Translations under genes and position numbers: made by a program
Part shown: positions 1 to 12,349 of the stretch, piece by piece
Layout: each line of letters begins with the position of its first letter
Numbering within the stretch: the first letter of the stretch is position 1
Notes under the pieces: model-generated
Told to the model about the DNA's origin: nothing
Seen by the model: the letters and a program-made list of their open reading frames with translations, nothing else
Databases searched by the model: none
Source of the DNA: Valencia hispanica
Taxonomy: Eukaryota; Chordata; Actinopteri; Cyprinodontiformes; Valenciidae
DNA length: 64,000 nucleotides
Direction of reading: 5' to 3'
NCBI GenBank assembly: GCA_963556495.2
Contig: OY747702.1
Location: 38,850,180-38,914,179, forward strand

Positions 1-1779
1 AAGTATTTAAATGATCTATACTGTGATATGCTGCCTGTTACAAACTTTCTCAAGATCCAATTTAGGAAAAAACTTATTTGCTAAACCTCAACACTAATTC
101 AACCCTTACAGAGAAACTTTGTGCCTTGGTACTCAGGAAGTCCGATGAACAATAAAAGGAAAAATTTTAAACATTACTCATGAATTAAAAACCTGCCATT
201 GTCCAAAAAAAACCTTTTGAGGACCTGTGAGATATTATCAATAGTACTTAAATTACAAGAAACTCTGGATTAAAAAAAGCATATGCTTCTATGAAGAGTG
301 TGATTTATGTTATAGGGTCTAGAGCAAGGCAAGCTAGAATGTTTTCCTAATTCTAAGTAGTTTTGATGCCTAAACATGATTCATAATCAAGAGAAGTCAT
401 AAATTGAAAAATGTTAGACAAGTCTTTACGTGTTTCTGATTGCGTATACATTTCAAGAGATATAGATTGTTCAAAATGTTTGTTTGGTCACTTTGAAGTA
501 AAAACTGTCAAGTGATAATTAAACTTGGCAACATGATTCTTTGGGAACTTCTGTCTGGTCAGCCAAACTCAAATCAATAGTGCCTTCTTTACTTTGCCGT
601 TCCGTTTACAAGTTTTCCTTCCTGTTTCGGTCAAACTCTCTTTCTCTCTGTTTAGATGTCATTTATTCCCACAGCAGAAGCTCCTCATTTTTTACTAAAC
701 ACTGCATGCTGCAGCACTTCGTCAACTTCCTTCCATTCTTTCTAGACAATCGACCTGACCTCCTTGGGCATGCGACTATTTTTACTATTCTCACAAATGG
801 ACATATATAGAAACACACGTGCATATGGGCCGTCACCTCTTCAGGCATACCTGCGCACACATGGTGTTGTAAGAGATCCCTCTAAAACAACTGACCTGCA
901 GACAGCCATCCTCAGAGTTGATGTGATTTATGACCCTCACGTATGGAGATGGAGAGAGAGAGGGAATTGCTGTGTAGTGTGGAGGTGGAAAATGCAAAGA
1001 AGGACTTGAGTTTAAAGGATGACTCTCTGTATTCAGTTTTTTTTTTTTTTTTTTCCAAAGAAGGCTGTTATTCCCAGGAGAAAAGGGAAGCATGGAGGAA
1101 AAAAAACAAAACAAAAAAAACAACCAATCTTTTAATCCATGTGTTTCTGATTAAACCCACACTGATTTTACAGCTGGTGTACAATCTGCAAATGTTACAT
1201 CCAGATCATAAGATAGAAAAGGCAAGGCCAGACCAAAAATACTTTCTTTAAAAAGTTTGAGGTGAAAGGTTAAACTGCAGTTATTATGAGAGGATTTTGT
1301 ATTTTTTGCTGAACTCACTGATCTTTACAAGAGGTAGAAAATAGGTTTTGAAAAGGTAAAGTGTGCATACAACGGGTAAAGCAGAAGAGAAAGGAGAGGA
1401 AAGAAAATGGAAATCCTCAACCTCATCTTGGGAATAACAAGATCAACTCCATCTGTGCGAATGTGTACACGAGAGGAACTCTTTCTTATGTTTTGATGTA
1501 AAAATGTTTAAAACTGCAATAAGTTTAACTTAAATTGAATAACAAAATTGTATTTCTTTACAAAATTACTTTTTTTCCTCACATACTGACTCAATAAGAC
1601 AACAAAGTAATGTTCTCAATGATGAATGAAAAATACCGTCTTTAATCAGAACACTTGCAGTGAATAGCTCATAGTTTACACAAGCTTCTAAAAACTCAAC
1701 TTTGGTCAAATGTGCTTTCTTCGTGGTCGTCTGTTTTATAAAGGTATTTCAGCATACATTGGATTGAAACAATTTCAGT
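1..1779. other. Intronic sequence, no gene seen
   Basis: AT-rich sequence with an uninterrupted run of 18 T at 1037..1054. Open frames here are short and low-complexity. No splice-flanked exon and no recognisable repeat found. Confidence 0.6.
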
Positions 1780-2705
1780 TATGGTGCCAGTGATGGTTTG
1801 TGGGATATTATTCCACAGCCACATTTGAGGATCATTTCCACCCATCCATTCCTTTTTCTAATCATTGTTTGATGCTCTGCCTATCCAATATATATTGTTG
1901 GGGCAATTTGTCCAATAGGAAAAACCCAGGCCTCCCTCACCTATAACAGCATCCACACCTCCTAAAGAATCCCAAGACCCTCCTAGTCAGAAGGGATACA
2001 CAGTCCAGTCAGTGAGTTGTGGGGTCTTCTCTTAGTGGGAAAGACCTTCTCACCTCATCTGTAAGGCAGACCTTGACCACCCTGAGAAATAAGATCATTT
2101 TAGTAGCATGTTTTCTGGATCTCATTTCTTTGGTCCACATCTCAATAGGCTAGGGTCTAAACAAAGATGGACCAGGAAATTGAGCTTCACTTTTTTAATC
2201 CTCCTTCATAGGAGGGTGATAGATGAGCTCATCAGGAAGGCCAGCTCCATCCTAGGATACTCCCTCAACCTTGTGCAGGTGGTGAGAGACAGAACAACTC
2301 TGGTTAAAATGACAGTGTTGGACAATGTCTCCCACTCCATGCATTTAACTGTTGTTTAACTGGAGAGCTCCCTTAGTGACAGACAGTGCTGCATCATAGG
2401 TGCACAAAAGAAAACTATGCCAGATCCTTCCTCCCACCACTATAAGACTTTATAACCATCACTAATAACTCAATACATGTTTACATTCCAGTTGATAATT
2501 GCAGAGTTTTTCTCATTTCAAATATCCTTTTTGCTGTCATTTAAAAATTCCTGTTGTTTACACTGTCTTATTCACTTAGTTTGTTTTCATGCATAGATAT
2601 AGATGCACATCTTGTGCAATGAGTAAGGTAATTTAACTTAATTTAATTTAAGTGCTGCCACACTTGTAATTCCCCACTGTGGGTCAATAAAGGACATTTC
2701 TATTC
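1780..2705 (+). mobile_element. LINE remnant, 3' end with TTCTA-type tail
   Basis: Around 2200..2400 the + strand encodes a decayed stretch (RRVIDELIRKASSILGYSLN ... RDRTTL ... LDNVSHSMHLTVV) that resembles the C-terminal part of fish LINE reverse-transcriptase polyproteins (RKA.S..G, LDN.SHP.H). After a non-coding tail it ends at CCCCACTGTGGGTCAATAAA followed by TTCTATTCTATTATA, the usual 3' terminus of such elements. The reading frame is broken and the 5' part is missing. Clade not assigned. The 5' boundary is uncertain; 1780..2100 may belong to a different repeat. Confidence 0.5.
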
Positions 2706-4239
2706 TATTATATACTATGCTGTTCTGACTGCAGACAAAGCCCAGAACTGTCTTTCCATCTCTTGCTCCAGCTTGCCTTTCCTGAGCGATATACTGCGAT
2801 ACTTGGATCCTTCCACTTGAGGCAGCATTCCACCCTTTTTTATTGAAAACTAAATCTTATGCTTTATACTGAGTTTTAAAACACGTCATTACATGCTAAA
2901 GGGTGGAGAGAACAACATAATCACATTACAAAATTAAAACCTGAGTTTCCCAATCCAAAGCAGGATTATTATTTTTTTTTACTATTGACCCTTTTAAAGA
3001 GCTATGACTTGTGTTAAGGTGATAAATTGTAATGACTTTTCAGAGCTTACCTAATTCTCCAACGTTTAATGTTATATAAATCCGACTTGACCTGCAACTG
3101 TTTCTCATTTGAAATTCTCTTGTCTTTAAATGTCAGACAGAACTACATACCAAACCTTTCCCAGTGGTTCTGTAATGGCAGAAGCTTTTATATTTTGAGA
3201 TGCTGAGGTTTAAAGATGCTGAAAGTTATTCAGTCTGAGGTCACACATTTTTACTACTGGATTTCGTCAACCTCACGAGATGCTTCTTTTATCACACCAG
3301 TAGTTAGAGTTTATTATCTTGAACCGAGGTTTGGAGAAAATAAGACGGATTTCTGCAGCTGATGCCAGAACTTCACTTAGAAATCATAGTTTCTCGTCTG
3401 GCTTTTCGTTGTGCTGAAGCTGGACTGTAGCCGAGCAAATCAAAACCACATTTCCCACACGCTCATCTCTCCCTCTTCGCCTGTTTTATCACTCCACCTT
3501 TCTCTCATTCTTTCATCCTCCCTCGCTTTGTCCTGGAGCCAATTATAACCTGCTGTAGTGTTCCTAAGTGCAGGAGGAGGAGGGTGGGAGGGGTTCTCAG
3601 GGATTAACATACCAGAGCTGTCAGCTGGGTACCTCTCCATCACTCCTCTCCGTCTCCAAAGTTTTCCTGACTTTTTTAAAACTCCTGGTAAATGACAATA
3701 CATCCAAACATAAACACAGCAGCGCAAGGGAACACAACAGTGACATGTGGAGTTAGGATTATGTGAACACATGTGAACAGAGAGAAAGCTTTTCAAAGAT
3801 CCAGCCTCAGATCCATCTTCACACTGTCAAAATGTATGTTCTGCCTAAACAAAACAAGCACATACATTTTGTGGATGTTTTGTGCTGCACATTGAAAATC
3901 CCTCTGATTGCTGCAAAAAATGTGTAAAAAAACGTCATTATCCTAACAGTACGTCTTTATTTTGTTATTTGTTGATGTAAAATATCAGCCACAATGTAAG
4001 TGACTTCAAATGTCCTTATAAATTAAATAGTTGTACACCTAAAACACAACAACACCTCTGGGCATGTTAGACATTTACAGATGCTGGCTCGCCAAAACAG
4101 GAGGAGTAGTAGTAGTAGTGGTAGAGTCTTTCCTCCAACATAATGCATTGAGGTTTGCAGAGATTTATTTCTGCAGATGACTGGCAAAGTAGTTTTAGAA
4201 AGTCGTGGTCTGAAGTTTGACTTCCTTATCACATTAACT
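2706..4239. other. Intronic sequence, no gene seen
   Basis: Contains a somewhat GC-richer patch with purine-rich GGAGG runs (about 3430..3660) and a short AGT repeat (about 4105..4120). No exon-like structure. Confidence 0.55.
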
Positions 4240-4800
4240 TGATTCATTTCTTCTCCTGGTGTTGTGCTGTTGCTTTGTCTTCTTGATGATCAAGATTGAC
4301 TGACTGATGACATATGACTTTATAGTACCTGGGTAAACAAAGGAGTTCATGCACCACTGTGCTTGAGGTTTTTGTCCTGATATGCAGTGTTTGGGTTTTC
4401 TCAAACATGCAGCCGAACATTGCGGCCAAACATCTTTACTTTGATCTCATCTGTTCAAAGGACATTGCTCCAGAAGTCTAGTGTTACAATCAGATGCAGC
4501 TTTGCAAACTGAAGTACTGCTTTAATCCCTCTAAACAAGCCAAATTGTTAAATCTTTTTCTAAGTACCGTATGACAAAGTCTAATATCTAACATTTTAAC
4601 CGAGGCCTGTAGAGTGTTAGATGGAGCTCTTAAGTCATCTTTCATTTATCTAAGTGTTGTAAGGTCTGAAATCAACCTGAATTTGTAAGGAACATCAAAT
4701 CCTGGTGAGATTGGAGAATGTTTCAAATATTTTCCACCTGTGAATAATATTTCTCACTGTAGAATGGGGGACTTGGAAAAGGATGTTCTGAGTTATATTT
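4240..4800 (-). mobile_element. Tc1-like DNA transposon relic (transposase on the - strand)
   Basis: The + strand shows signatures of a reversed Tc1 transposase gene of vertebrates: TCTCATCTGTTCAAAGGACA then CCAGAAGTCT (about 4445..4481), AACAAGCCA (about 4535), GAGGCCTGTAGAGTGTTAGA (about 4603), and TTTTCCACCTGTGAATAAT with CACTGTAGAATG (about 4730..4767). These correspond to codons around the first catalytic Asp and the helix-turn-helix region of the family. The frame is fully eroded and no inverted termini were found, so the ends are approximate. Confidence 0.6.
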
Positions 4801-7129
4801 TATATTGTTAAAACCATGTTGGGAGCAAATAATGATTTTTTTCCTCTGAAAAGTATTGGTATTGTTCTAGATGTTCTAATTGTTCAGCAAGAATAGTAGC
4901 GGAGAACAGAAGCTGAGAATAGTTTTTGGCAATCCTTATCTAAATATTCACTTTTTATTGATTGCAAACCAAAGATAGCCGCGTACAAAAATTTATAAAA
5001 ACCTTTTTTGAATCTGTATATGCAATCCAAATGTTTGAGTGGCAGATCAAACACATCAGCAAGTAATAAATGTACACACGTACAAAAAAGCTGCAAACAG
5101 ACTCCATAGTCAGTTGAAAAGGGACGGCTGCATGTCTCTGGGTGTGTTTGGTGTTTTTTCTTCCTGTCTGTTTGTTACCCATCGGAGCTGCGTTTACTGA
5201 TCTTGGAGAGTTTGAGTGAGTGAAAAATGCCAGCAGAAGCGGATTTATTCAAGTTTATTTCTCTCAGCTGAGCAACTTGAAGTACAGGGTTTCTTTCAGT
5301 GTCAGCTTTGAATATATATATAAAAAACCCACTTATGTATACAAAACCTTAATACAATTACATTTACTTGTTTGCGTGGATCCCATCCTAAAAGCAGTTT
5401 ACCAAACAATGTGACTCGCCTGTTACTTTAGAGGTGACGGTGCTCCAGACTTATGGCTTTATGTGCAACACTAGAGTTACTGCTTCCCTGATAACACACA
5501 CACACACACACACACCTTCAGGGAGGAGGAATCCAAGCGTGCGGGTAAAGTCTTGGAACCACATGAGAGAGAGTCAGCTAACCTGCTTTGACTGTGCTGA
5601 TGTGAGGCAGACTGATAGTGGACGACAGATACAGCTTGTTTCTGTTGCGCAGACAGAACAAGCATCAGTCCATTAATGTGGCTGTGCTGCTATCATTTTC
5701 AAAGTTAAGAAGGCTGAAAGGCTGTAGCATGATCAGGATAGAGGCAATTCTGTTGGCCTTCCTTACTCCACAGCTACTTAATTTGTAGTATAAAAGTACA
5801 AGGTCAAGCAAGTGTTTTTATTGTTTTTATGGGGAGTTTTTCAGCTAAATCATGGCTCATGGACTTGCCGTTTTCACCTGACAGTGCAACCTTAAATAAT
5901 AGTTTTTGTGTCAGAACAATGTGATGCAGCCTAAAGTGCCAGAATAGAGACAAAAAGAGTAAAATCTCAGGTTCAGTGGGAGCACTGCTGGGAGGGTTCA
6001 TTTGCAATTTACATATCCTCCCTGCTTCTCGGACTTAACCCTGTATAATCACTCTTGTTGCATTTTTGGTTCTGTAAAAGTAAAGTTTAGTGATAGTCTA
6101 TTTTATTTCAATAGTTGGTGGCAAATCAGAAGCGAAACAAATTAATATTAGATTTCTGAACTTGCTCGTGTTTAAAAAAAATCTTTTTTACAGGTAACAT
6201 TAAAATTAATTAAAATTAAAAAAAAATTCTATTAATGTTGACAAATGCCAAGATGACAGTCAGTTGACTTTTCTCAGTGTTCCTTGAACATGTTTCTAAT
6301 ATTTACAATTTATTTTCTTTTTTGTTTCACATGAAGTTTAGTCACATAAAACTTCTACCAAAGAAACATGTTATAGAACACCTTCTGTGGACCATTCTTT
6401 CTGGCGGATTAGTGATTGTGTGAGGCAGCAGCATGATGCATGAGGTGTTGAGCCAAAAAAACACAAAAAACCTAAATGTTTGTCCCTGTGATGATAATGG
6501 AATATGTCTGAGTGGAACAATGTGGCTCATTGAAGTGTTTTTGTCAGCTGAGTTGAGTTTTGTTTCTGGAACCTAGTCAACCAAAGAAAGAGGAAAAAAA
6601 AGACTGCAGTGGAAACAAATATTTTCTCTCTTTTCCGTCGTTATAACTCTGAGGTGAAACTCTGAGTTTATCTCAATCCAAACACACACAGATACACACA
6701 CACACACACACACTGTATCCACTGTGTATTTTGCATGGGTTTATTCTGCCTGAGCTGATGGAAACTCATTTCCCTGCTGCAGTGCCTTCATTTGGATTCA
6801 TGTGGGAACTTTACTTGGAAACACAAAGCTGCTGTTTGTGCGCTGCTTCGCCGCCTCTGCAGCTCCACGATCAATGCCCATTATCAGCAATCGGACTCTA
6901 TCAGTCTAAGCTTTTAGCATTTTATTTGAGCAATAAACTGCCCATGGAGGTGTTCATTTGAGTTTAATAAATACCCATAGGCTTTTCTGCAGAATCATAA
7001 ACAGTCAGGGTGATGAGATCAGCGGTCCAGTTCAGTTCCAGGTGCTGGAGAAGATTAAAGTCAATGAGCAAGTTGCTGCTAGTTTCATGGAGTGAAATGA
7101 GCCATATTGTCTCCGCTTTAATTACTTCT
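4801..7129. other. Intronic sequence with two CA microsatellites
   Basis: (AC)11 lies at 5494..5515 and an interrupted (AC)n at 6681..6713. The rest is unremarkable AT-rich sequence. The short open frames have no recognisable domain and no splice context. Confidence 0.6.
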
Positions 7130-7360
7130 TTAATGCTGTGTCCACAGCATGATGCTACCACCTTTGTGTTTCACAGTGGGTACCCATCACACAAAGGGTT
7201 TTGTATTAATACTGAACATTTCTATTTTGGTCTCATCTGAACAATGGACATTCTTCCAGATCATTGCTGTGATGGGATGTCACAAACTTAATATGAATTA
7301 TTATTATTATTATTTTTAAATGGCAATCATCTAGCCACTCTTCCATGAAAGGCCAGTTTT
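7130..7360 (-). mobile_element. Tc1-like transposon fragment (second family)
   Basis: The + strand reads CCACAGCATGATGCTACCAC (from 7142), then TTTGGTCTCATCTGAACAAT (7226) with a following TTCTTCCAGA, then GCCACTCTTCCATGAAAGGC (7334). This is the reverse complement of the Tc1 transposase segment around the first catalytic Asp; the same phrases occur in the better copy at 14880..15150. A TTA-repeat expansion (7298..7314) interrupts it. Internal fragment only; no termini. Confidence 0.65.
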
Positions 7361-7954
7361 TTATGTTTGTTTTAAGGAAAAAAAATCCTGCCCATGTCTT
7401 ATGAAAAAAATATTTGTTTGCTTGGAGTTCACAAACTGCTGCTGCTCCACAAATACATAAAGCATACAGAAAAATCGTAGTTTTTCCTCTAACTCCCTGT
7501 TGCACGGTTTCATCACTACGAGAAACCGGTACGTTGTCAGATTCACAGCTTTTCCAAAAAGGAATTAATATGACTGCTGTCACCCATCTTCTATATTCAT
7601 ACACCAATTTGCACTAAGTTATAGATTCCTCACACAAGTTGTAAGCAATTAAATTAAGTTCAATTTTACAAACAGATCAACAATTAGTATAAGCTGACAT
7701 ATATATGGCTCATACAATAGCTCTTACATTTATGACTGAAATCATAAATGTGATGTCAAATGTCCAGGTAACTGTTGTGTGGTAGAAATTTCAGTAAATT
7801 TGTTTTTAAAAAATTTGTTTGATCACTTGGGACATGGAAAAAATTAATGTTAGACACCTACTGGTAATTTCATTTAATAATCTTTTGGTCTGAACACCAA
7901 ATTAGAGGATGCAATACACTTTTGTGGAAGTGCACTGTCAAAATCGACATGAGT

Positions 7955-8190
7955 TTTATTTAGTTCCATTCAGTTTACTTACATTATGTCAATTCACAAC
8001 AAATGTTCACTCAATGCACTTTACAATACAAACACGTCCAATTTATATCCACATATAAAATCCAATTTTGTCCAGATTCAAATTAATGTAACTCAATTAT
8101 ATAGCAAGATTTAGATCAGAAGAAATTCAGTACAGTTTGATCCTAACTATAATACAGTCAAATTCGGAGGATCATTTAATGGTTCTCTGG
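7955..8190 (-). mobile_element. L2-type LINE 3' end, reversed
   Basis: GTTTTATTTAGTTCCATTCA with TCAATTCACAACAAATGTTC and GCACTTTACAATACAAAC is a decayed reverse complement of the fish LINE 3' end that reads ...AAGTGCCTTGAGATG...CAATTGGCGCTATATAAAT.... The segment at 8120..8190 (CAGTTTGATCCTAACTATAA) continues the same family. A forward copy of the tail lies at 11300..11422. Confidence 0.5.
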
Positions 8191-8487
8191 AAGCCCAGCC
8201 AATGGTGTTGGGTGAAGCTCCTTTTTCTAATTTCTTAAGACAAGAAATCCATCCATCCATCCAGCCATCCAATGCCATTTCTGAGGTACAGTAAATGTGC
8301 CATGATCTAAGAGTGTTTGAGATTCAGAAAAAAAAATTCCTCAAAGCAAACAAAACTTTTTTTATAAGATGTTGTCTTAAAATCTGTGATTTCGTTTTTG
8401 TTGCTCTCTTGCTGTGTTAACACATGTTGACATCTTTTCACTCGGGCAGCAACAGCTGTGTGAGATGTTCTGCTCCTTTTCCTGCAG
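8191..8487. other. Intronic sequence with short ATCC repeat
   Basis: A short (ATCC)n tract sits at about 8247..8271. It leads into the pyrimidine-rich acceptor of the candidate exon at 8488. Confidence 0.5.
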
Positions 8488-8550
8488 ACCTTACACGTTG
8501 CAGTAAACGCATACAGGCATCATACAAAGCTTCTCAGCTCGGCACAGCAG
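8488..8550 (+). CDS. Candidate 63-nt in-frame cassette exon (unproven)
   Basis: Seen: a pyrimidine-rich acceptor (TGCTCCTTTTCCTGCAG, AG at 8486-8487), then exactly 63 nt, then CAG|GTAATT, a good donor. In the frame that would join phase 0 to the pcdh9 exon at 19544 it is open and reads TLHVAVNAYRHHTKLLSSAQ then Q. No repeat is recognisable across it. Inference: a small alternatively used exon of the same gene just before the RRVTF exon; delta-protocadherin tails are known to be alternatively spliced. Against it: the fragment is short, a chance acceptor-donor pair with an open 63 nt is possible in 64 kb, and I do not recognise the peptide. Confidence 0.35.
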
Positions 8551-8960
8551 GTAATTTCTCAAAGCGCTAGCCCTATAGTGCAGCGTCAAACTCACAACCT
8601 TCAGAAATAGAAAGGAAGAAAGACAAATTTAATAAAAAAAGGAGGTCTGGCTGCAGGGAAGGGGTTTCTTCTGCATGCACATTAGTCTCTCTAACTATGT
8701 GGATGTTCATCAAAAGTCTGTGTTTAGCAACTGCTTCCCCTATGACACAATTATTCTTTTTTCAAACATTGCTTTAAGTTTCTGATCAAATGACTCAGGT
8801 TTTTCTGAGGACCTTTATTGACCAGATAAACAAAAACAAATTCAACTCTATGTTCAAAAGAAAAATATTAACCAGGGAAGGCACATTTTCGTATAAATAG
8901 ATAAATACACAGATCTTCAGGCCAAGAAGAGGCAGAGCTTTATTCTTTATAGGATATTCC

Positions 8961-9037
8961 ATTGCAAGATAAAGAAAAACAAAAGCTTCTGCTCTTTTTG
9001 TTGCACTTTAAGTTTTTCTTTTTAGTTTTAAAAGCTT
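8961..9037 (+). repeat. 77-bp direct repeat, left copy
   Basis: Runs from ATTGCAAGATAAAG to TTTTAAAAGCTT and recurs at 9344..9420 at the same 77-nt length with three substitutions by eye (A/G, A/T, T/C). It lies directly left of the dispersed ATCC repeat. Confidence 0.9.
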
Positions 9038-9040
9038 GTT

Positions 9041-9343
9041 TCATGTCCATCCATCCATCCATCCATTTTCTGTACCCGTCCATCCTAATGCAGGGTTGTG
9101 GGGGGGCTGGTGCCCATCTCAAGCGGTCAAGGGGCAAAAGTCGGGTTACACCTTGGACAGGTCACCAGTCAATCCCAGGGCAACACAGAGACATACAGGA
9201 CAAACAACCATGCACGCACACACTCATACCTACGGGCAGTTTAGAGAGACCAATTCACCTAACAGTCATATTTTTGGACTGTGGGAGGAAGCCGGAGTAC
9301 CCAGAGAGAACCCACGCATGCACAAGGAGAACATGCAAACTCC
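9041..9343 (-). repeat. Dispersed fish repeat ending in (ATCC)n, 5'-truncated, reverse orientation
   Basis: Starts with CCATCCATCCATCC and TTTTCTGTACCCG, then GGTTACACCTTGGACAGGTC, ACACAGAGACATACAGGAC, a GGACTGTGGGAGGAAGCCGG core and GAGAACATGCAAACTCC. This is the widespread teleost repeat whose other strand carries tRNA-like A and B boxes; here the box-bearing head is missing, so the copy is truncated at 9343. A forward copy with the head is at 44370..44641. It is bracketed by 77-bp direct repeats. Confidence 0.7.
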
Positions 9344-9420
9344 ATTGCAGGATTAAGAAAAACAAAAGCTTCTGCTCTTTTTGTCGCACTTTAAGTTTTT
9401 CTTTTTAGTTTTAAAAGCTT
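9344..9420 (+). repeat. 77-bp direct repeat, right copy
   Basis: Runs from ATTGCAGGATTAAG to TTTTAAAAGCTT, immediately after the last base of the dispersed repeat. It is the partner of 8961..9037. Confidence 0.9.
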
Positions 9421-11299
9421 TTCTTCCATGACTTGTTACTTACATGACCCAACCTCTGTTAAGCAGAGTTCTAGAAATAGAGGGATAGATGAATGGATTC
9501 AAATTCATGAGGACAATCCTTTGTAATCCATGTTTATTTCAGCTTTCCTTTCAGCAATACAATTAAGCTAGCGTGTGTAAAATGATCCTTGCACAATCCA
9601 GAAACTTCTTCCTGAAAGCCAAATTTACTCTGACACTGTTTTCCTGTGGCCTAACTCAACATTGATGTGAATGCATTTTGTTTGCCTGATTAACATTTTA
9701 AATGCCCCTCAGCATTCGATTTACTGTCGCATAATCAAAATATTACCCTATACATGGAAATTTGGATTCATCCGTCATGAGTCACCATTGAGCAGTGGTT
9801 GGTCCGTTGCTGCCGGAGGGATATAATAAAAAATGACACATATTGTGAGGAAGAGTGGGGGCTCAACAACAAGTTTGTGCCCTGGGGGGTTAATCCGACA
9901 CTTGAGATGGATTTGGACTAAGTATTGAATTATTTATGACCCTGCCATACTGCTTTTAAGGCAAAGAGTCGTTGCGCTTTTTGAGGATGCTGGTCACGCT
10001 CCATCGCATCTTTTTTTGACCAGTAATATTTTAAAGACATCACCGTGACGACCTAAAGGTTCAATACACCAAAATGTTTCATACATGTTGATATTCACAC
10101 CTCCTCTGCCTCCTTTGTTGTGCCACTCTTTGGTCATCTCCCGATTTTCAGCTCCTCATTCATTCTTTGCTTGGATTCAACACAGTTGTGTCGAATTATT
10201 GCTGGCAGCTGTTCATCTTGTGGTCCAAGTTTGTGTGTGTTTGCGAGCGTGTGAACATGTGATAATAAGTGTGTGTAGGTTTAGGAGTGTGTGTGCATGC
10301 ATACTTGATAAGGAGAGACTTTTATAAGCATGCACAATGCAGCCTCACACACTCTTATCTCCCACAGAGGGAGGTAATGAGGATCTCTCACACATACATT
10401 CACACTCCCACACACACACATGCACACACTTGGTTATCTTCCTCTCCGTGTCTCGGCTGACAAACACCCAGCGAGGCGTCCTGCGTTCCTCCTCTCACTG
10501 GTTTTTAATCATCTCTGAACAATGTGGCCCACTGAACGCGCCTCCTCCTCTTCCTCTATCACCTCCTGCAGGAGTTTGAGCTGCAAGAGGAAAAGGAACC
10601 GACCTGGACTTCTTATCAGCCTCGACCCACCTTCGTCCTGCTTCTCCAGCTTCTTTCTCCCCCCGCTACTCCTCTTCCTCTCCTCTTATCGTTCTTATCT
10701 TCTTTAATTCTACTTTCTGCATGATGGATTTAACGATACATCTGCGGCCTCGCTGTTGCTTCTCCCTATGATGGTAATCAAGGTCAGTTACTACAGATTC
10801 AAGGAAAAATGGCTCATCATGCCTCTTTTGTTTTACATAAGTGCACATGTGCGTTTTACCTGCAGATTGCTGAACATCCGTCAGCAGAGAAGTTGTTAGG
10901 GGGAACTACCGGCAAAGTGCAGCATTAACGGTTTTCTGCAGAGGAGGGAGGCCGTGATGAAGCATTTTCCCTTGAATTCTTAATTACTGACCTTCATCGC
11001 CATTACCACAAACTCTTTATATACAGTTTGAAGGGTAGGAGGCATGCTAACAACAGAAAAAGGGGCAAAAATGGAAGTAGAAATATAAACATCCCTAAGA
11101 GATGCAATAAATGGTCAAAGTATTATTTTATTTTCTATGTATTATATACTAAGGTCTACAAGGTCACAGTCATTATGACTGAGAGTACACAAATAGATGC
11201 ATTCATGATGAGGGATTGCTGAAGGATTACTGTGGTTGGAAAGTCTGCCCAACCTCACGCCAATGACTGACGCAATCTGCTGGGATTCCTTAAATAGTA
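9421..11299. other. Intronic sequence with TG/CA-rich and pyrimidine-rich parts
   Basis: An interrupted TG-rich tract spans about 10230..10305 and a CA-rich one about 10385..10430. About 10530..10705 is C/T-rich (CTCCTCCTCTTCCTC). A strong acceptor-like CCTCCTGCAG at 10571 opens a frame but no donor follows. No exon called. Confidence 0.55.
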
Positions 11300-11422
11300 A
11301 CATTTTTATCTGATTGGAATGTTTGTATAAATGTATTGAAATGACTTCTTGTTAAGTGCCTTGAGATGGCATCTGTTGTGAATTGGCGCTATATAAATAG
11401 ACTGAATTGAATTGAATTGAAT
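11300..11422 (+). mobile_element. L2-type LINE 3' terminus with (AATTG)n tail
   Basis: AAGTGCCTTGAGATGGCATC, TGTGAATTGGCGCTATATAA and a tail of GAATT repeats mark the 3' end of a fish L2-like retrotransposon. Only the terminal hundred bases or so are present, the result of extreme 5' truncation during target-primed reverse transcription. Confidence 0.75.
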
Positions 11423-12349
11423 GACTTCATTTTCTTTGACAATATAGTTTGTTGCAAACTTCCACATAGAGTTTGAATGAGTTAGGTCGGGTATTTTAAA
11501 TCTTAGAAAGTCTCCTTCTCCCTCAATGACAACAACTAGCCCAGTGAATATGTTGTTTGTATGAATAAATGGCTACCATAGTGGCCTATAATATTATATT
11601 ACTATATTTCCCTGTTCATAACAATACTTTTTAGGATGGTTCCTCATTAAAAGCATAAAAATAAAAAATTGGCCTCGAGTTTGATATTGGTTTTACTTTT
11701 TCCATATTTTGTTCATGTTGATTCAGTTCAAATCACAAGTTATAAATTAACAAAAGTTCATCAATTAACCCCACCTCTCTCAGTGAACCTCCCTTGTGTT
11801 CAGGGCTGATGTTTGACACAAACTAGGGCAGCAGAGAACAGTAAACCTAGTCAGAGATACAGAAAATAGTTTTTTATCCACTCTGTGGCCATCTGGAGGA
11901 CGAGGACATGGTGTTCGGTTAAAGGATGGCAGCAGGGTGGAGGCTGAGGTAGAGGTTGCGCACAATGTTGGTTGGTCTTTTTTTTTCCCTCCCCTCTGAT
12001 CTGCTCCACTTTCTCTTAGTTCAACCTGCTGAGGAGGCACTTCTATTTCCAGCAAACAAACACGCAAACGCAATCAGTACAAAAAGGGCAACAAACAAGA
12101 GAGGGTGGGAGGTTGTCTGTTGTGTTTGGGCGCTGGAGGTGTTAGACAGGTGGGAGAGAGATCCAGACACCTTGCTCCGTAAATGCAGAAGTGATTTATT
12201 TCCTAATGCTCACTCAGCAAACGGAATGGAGAAAGTTAGAAGCAGCGAGGAGTTATTAATAACACAACCTGGCACACTTTGCTTTCCCAAATACACCTGA
12301 TTCAGAAGAAGACGGTCACAGAATCTCAGCCCTAAATTTGGAAGAAGAA
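11423..12349. other. Intronic sequence, no gene seen
   Basis: Two opposed open frames of about 100 codons overlap at 11780..12300. Neither has a recognisable domain, and they share the same GC-richer patch, so they are taken as chance. Confidence 0.5.

Noticed and set aside
10572..10700. Exon-like frame (EFELQEEKEPTWTSYQPRPT) after a strong CCTCCTGCAG acceptor
   Set aside because: No GT donor of reasonable quality follows, the downstream part is pyrimidine-rich low-complexity sequence, and the peptide is unfamiliar.
11780..12300. Opposed frames of 97 and 114 codons
   Set aside because: No domain, no splice signals and mutual overlap; a stop-poor patch.
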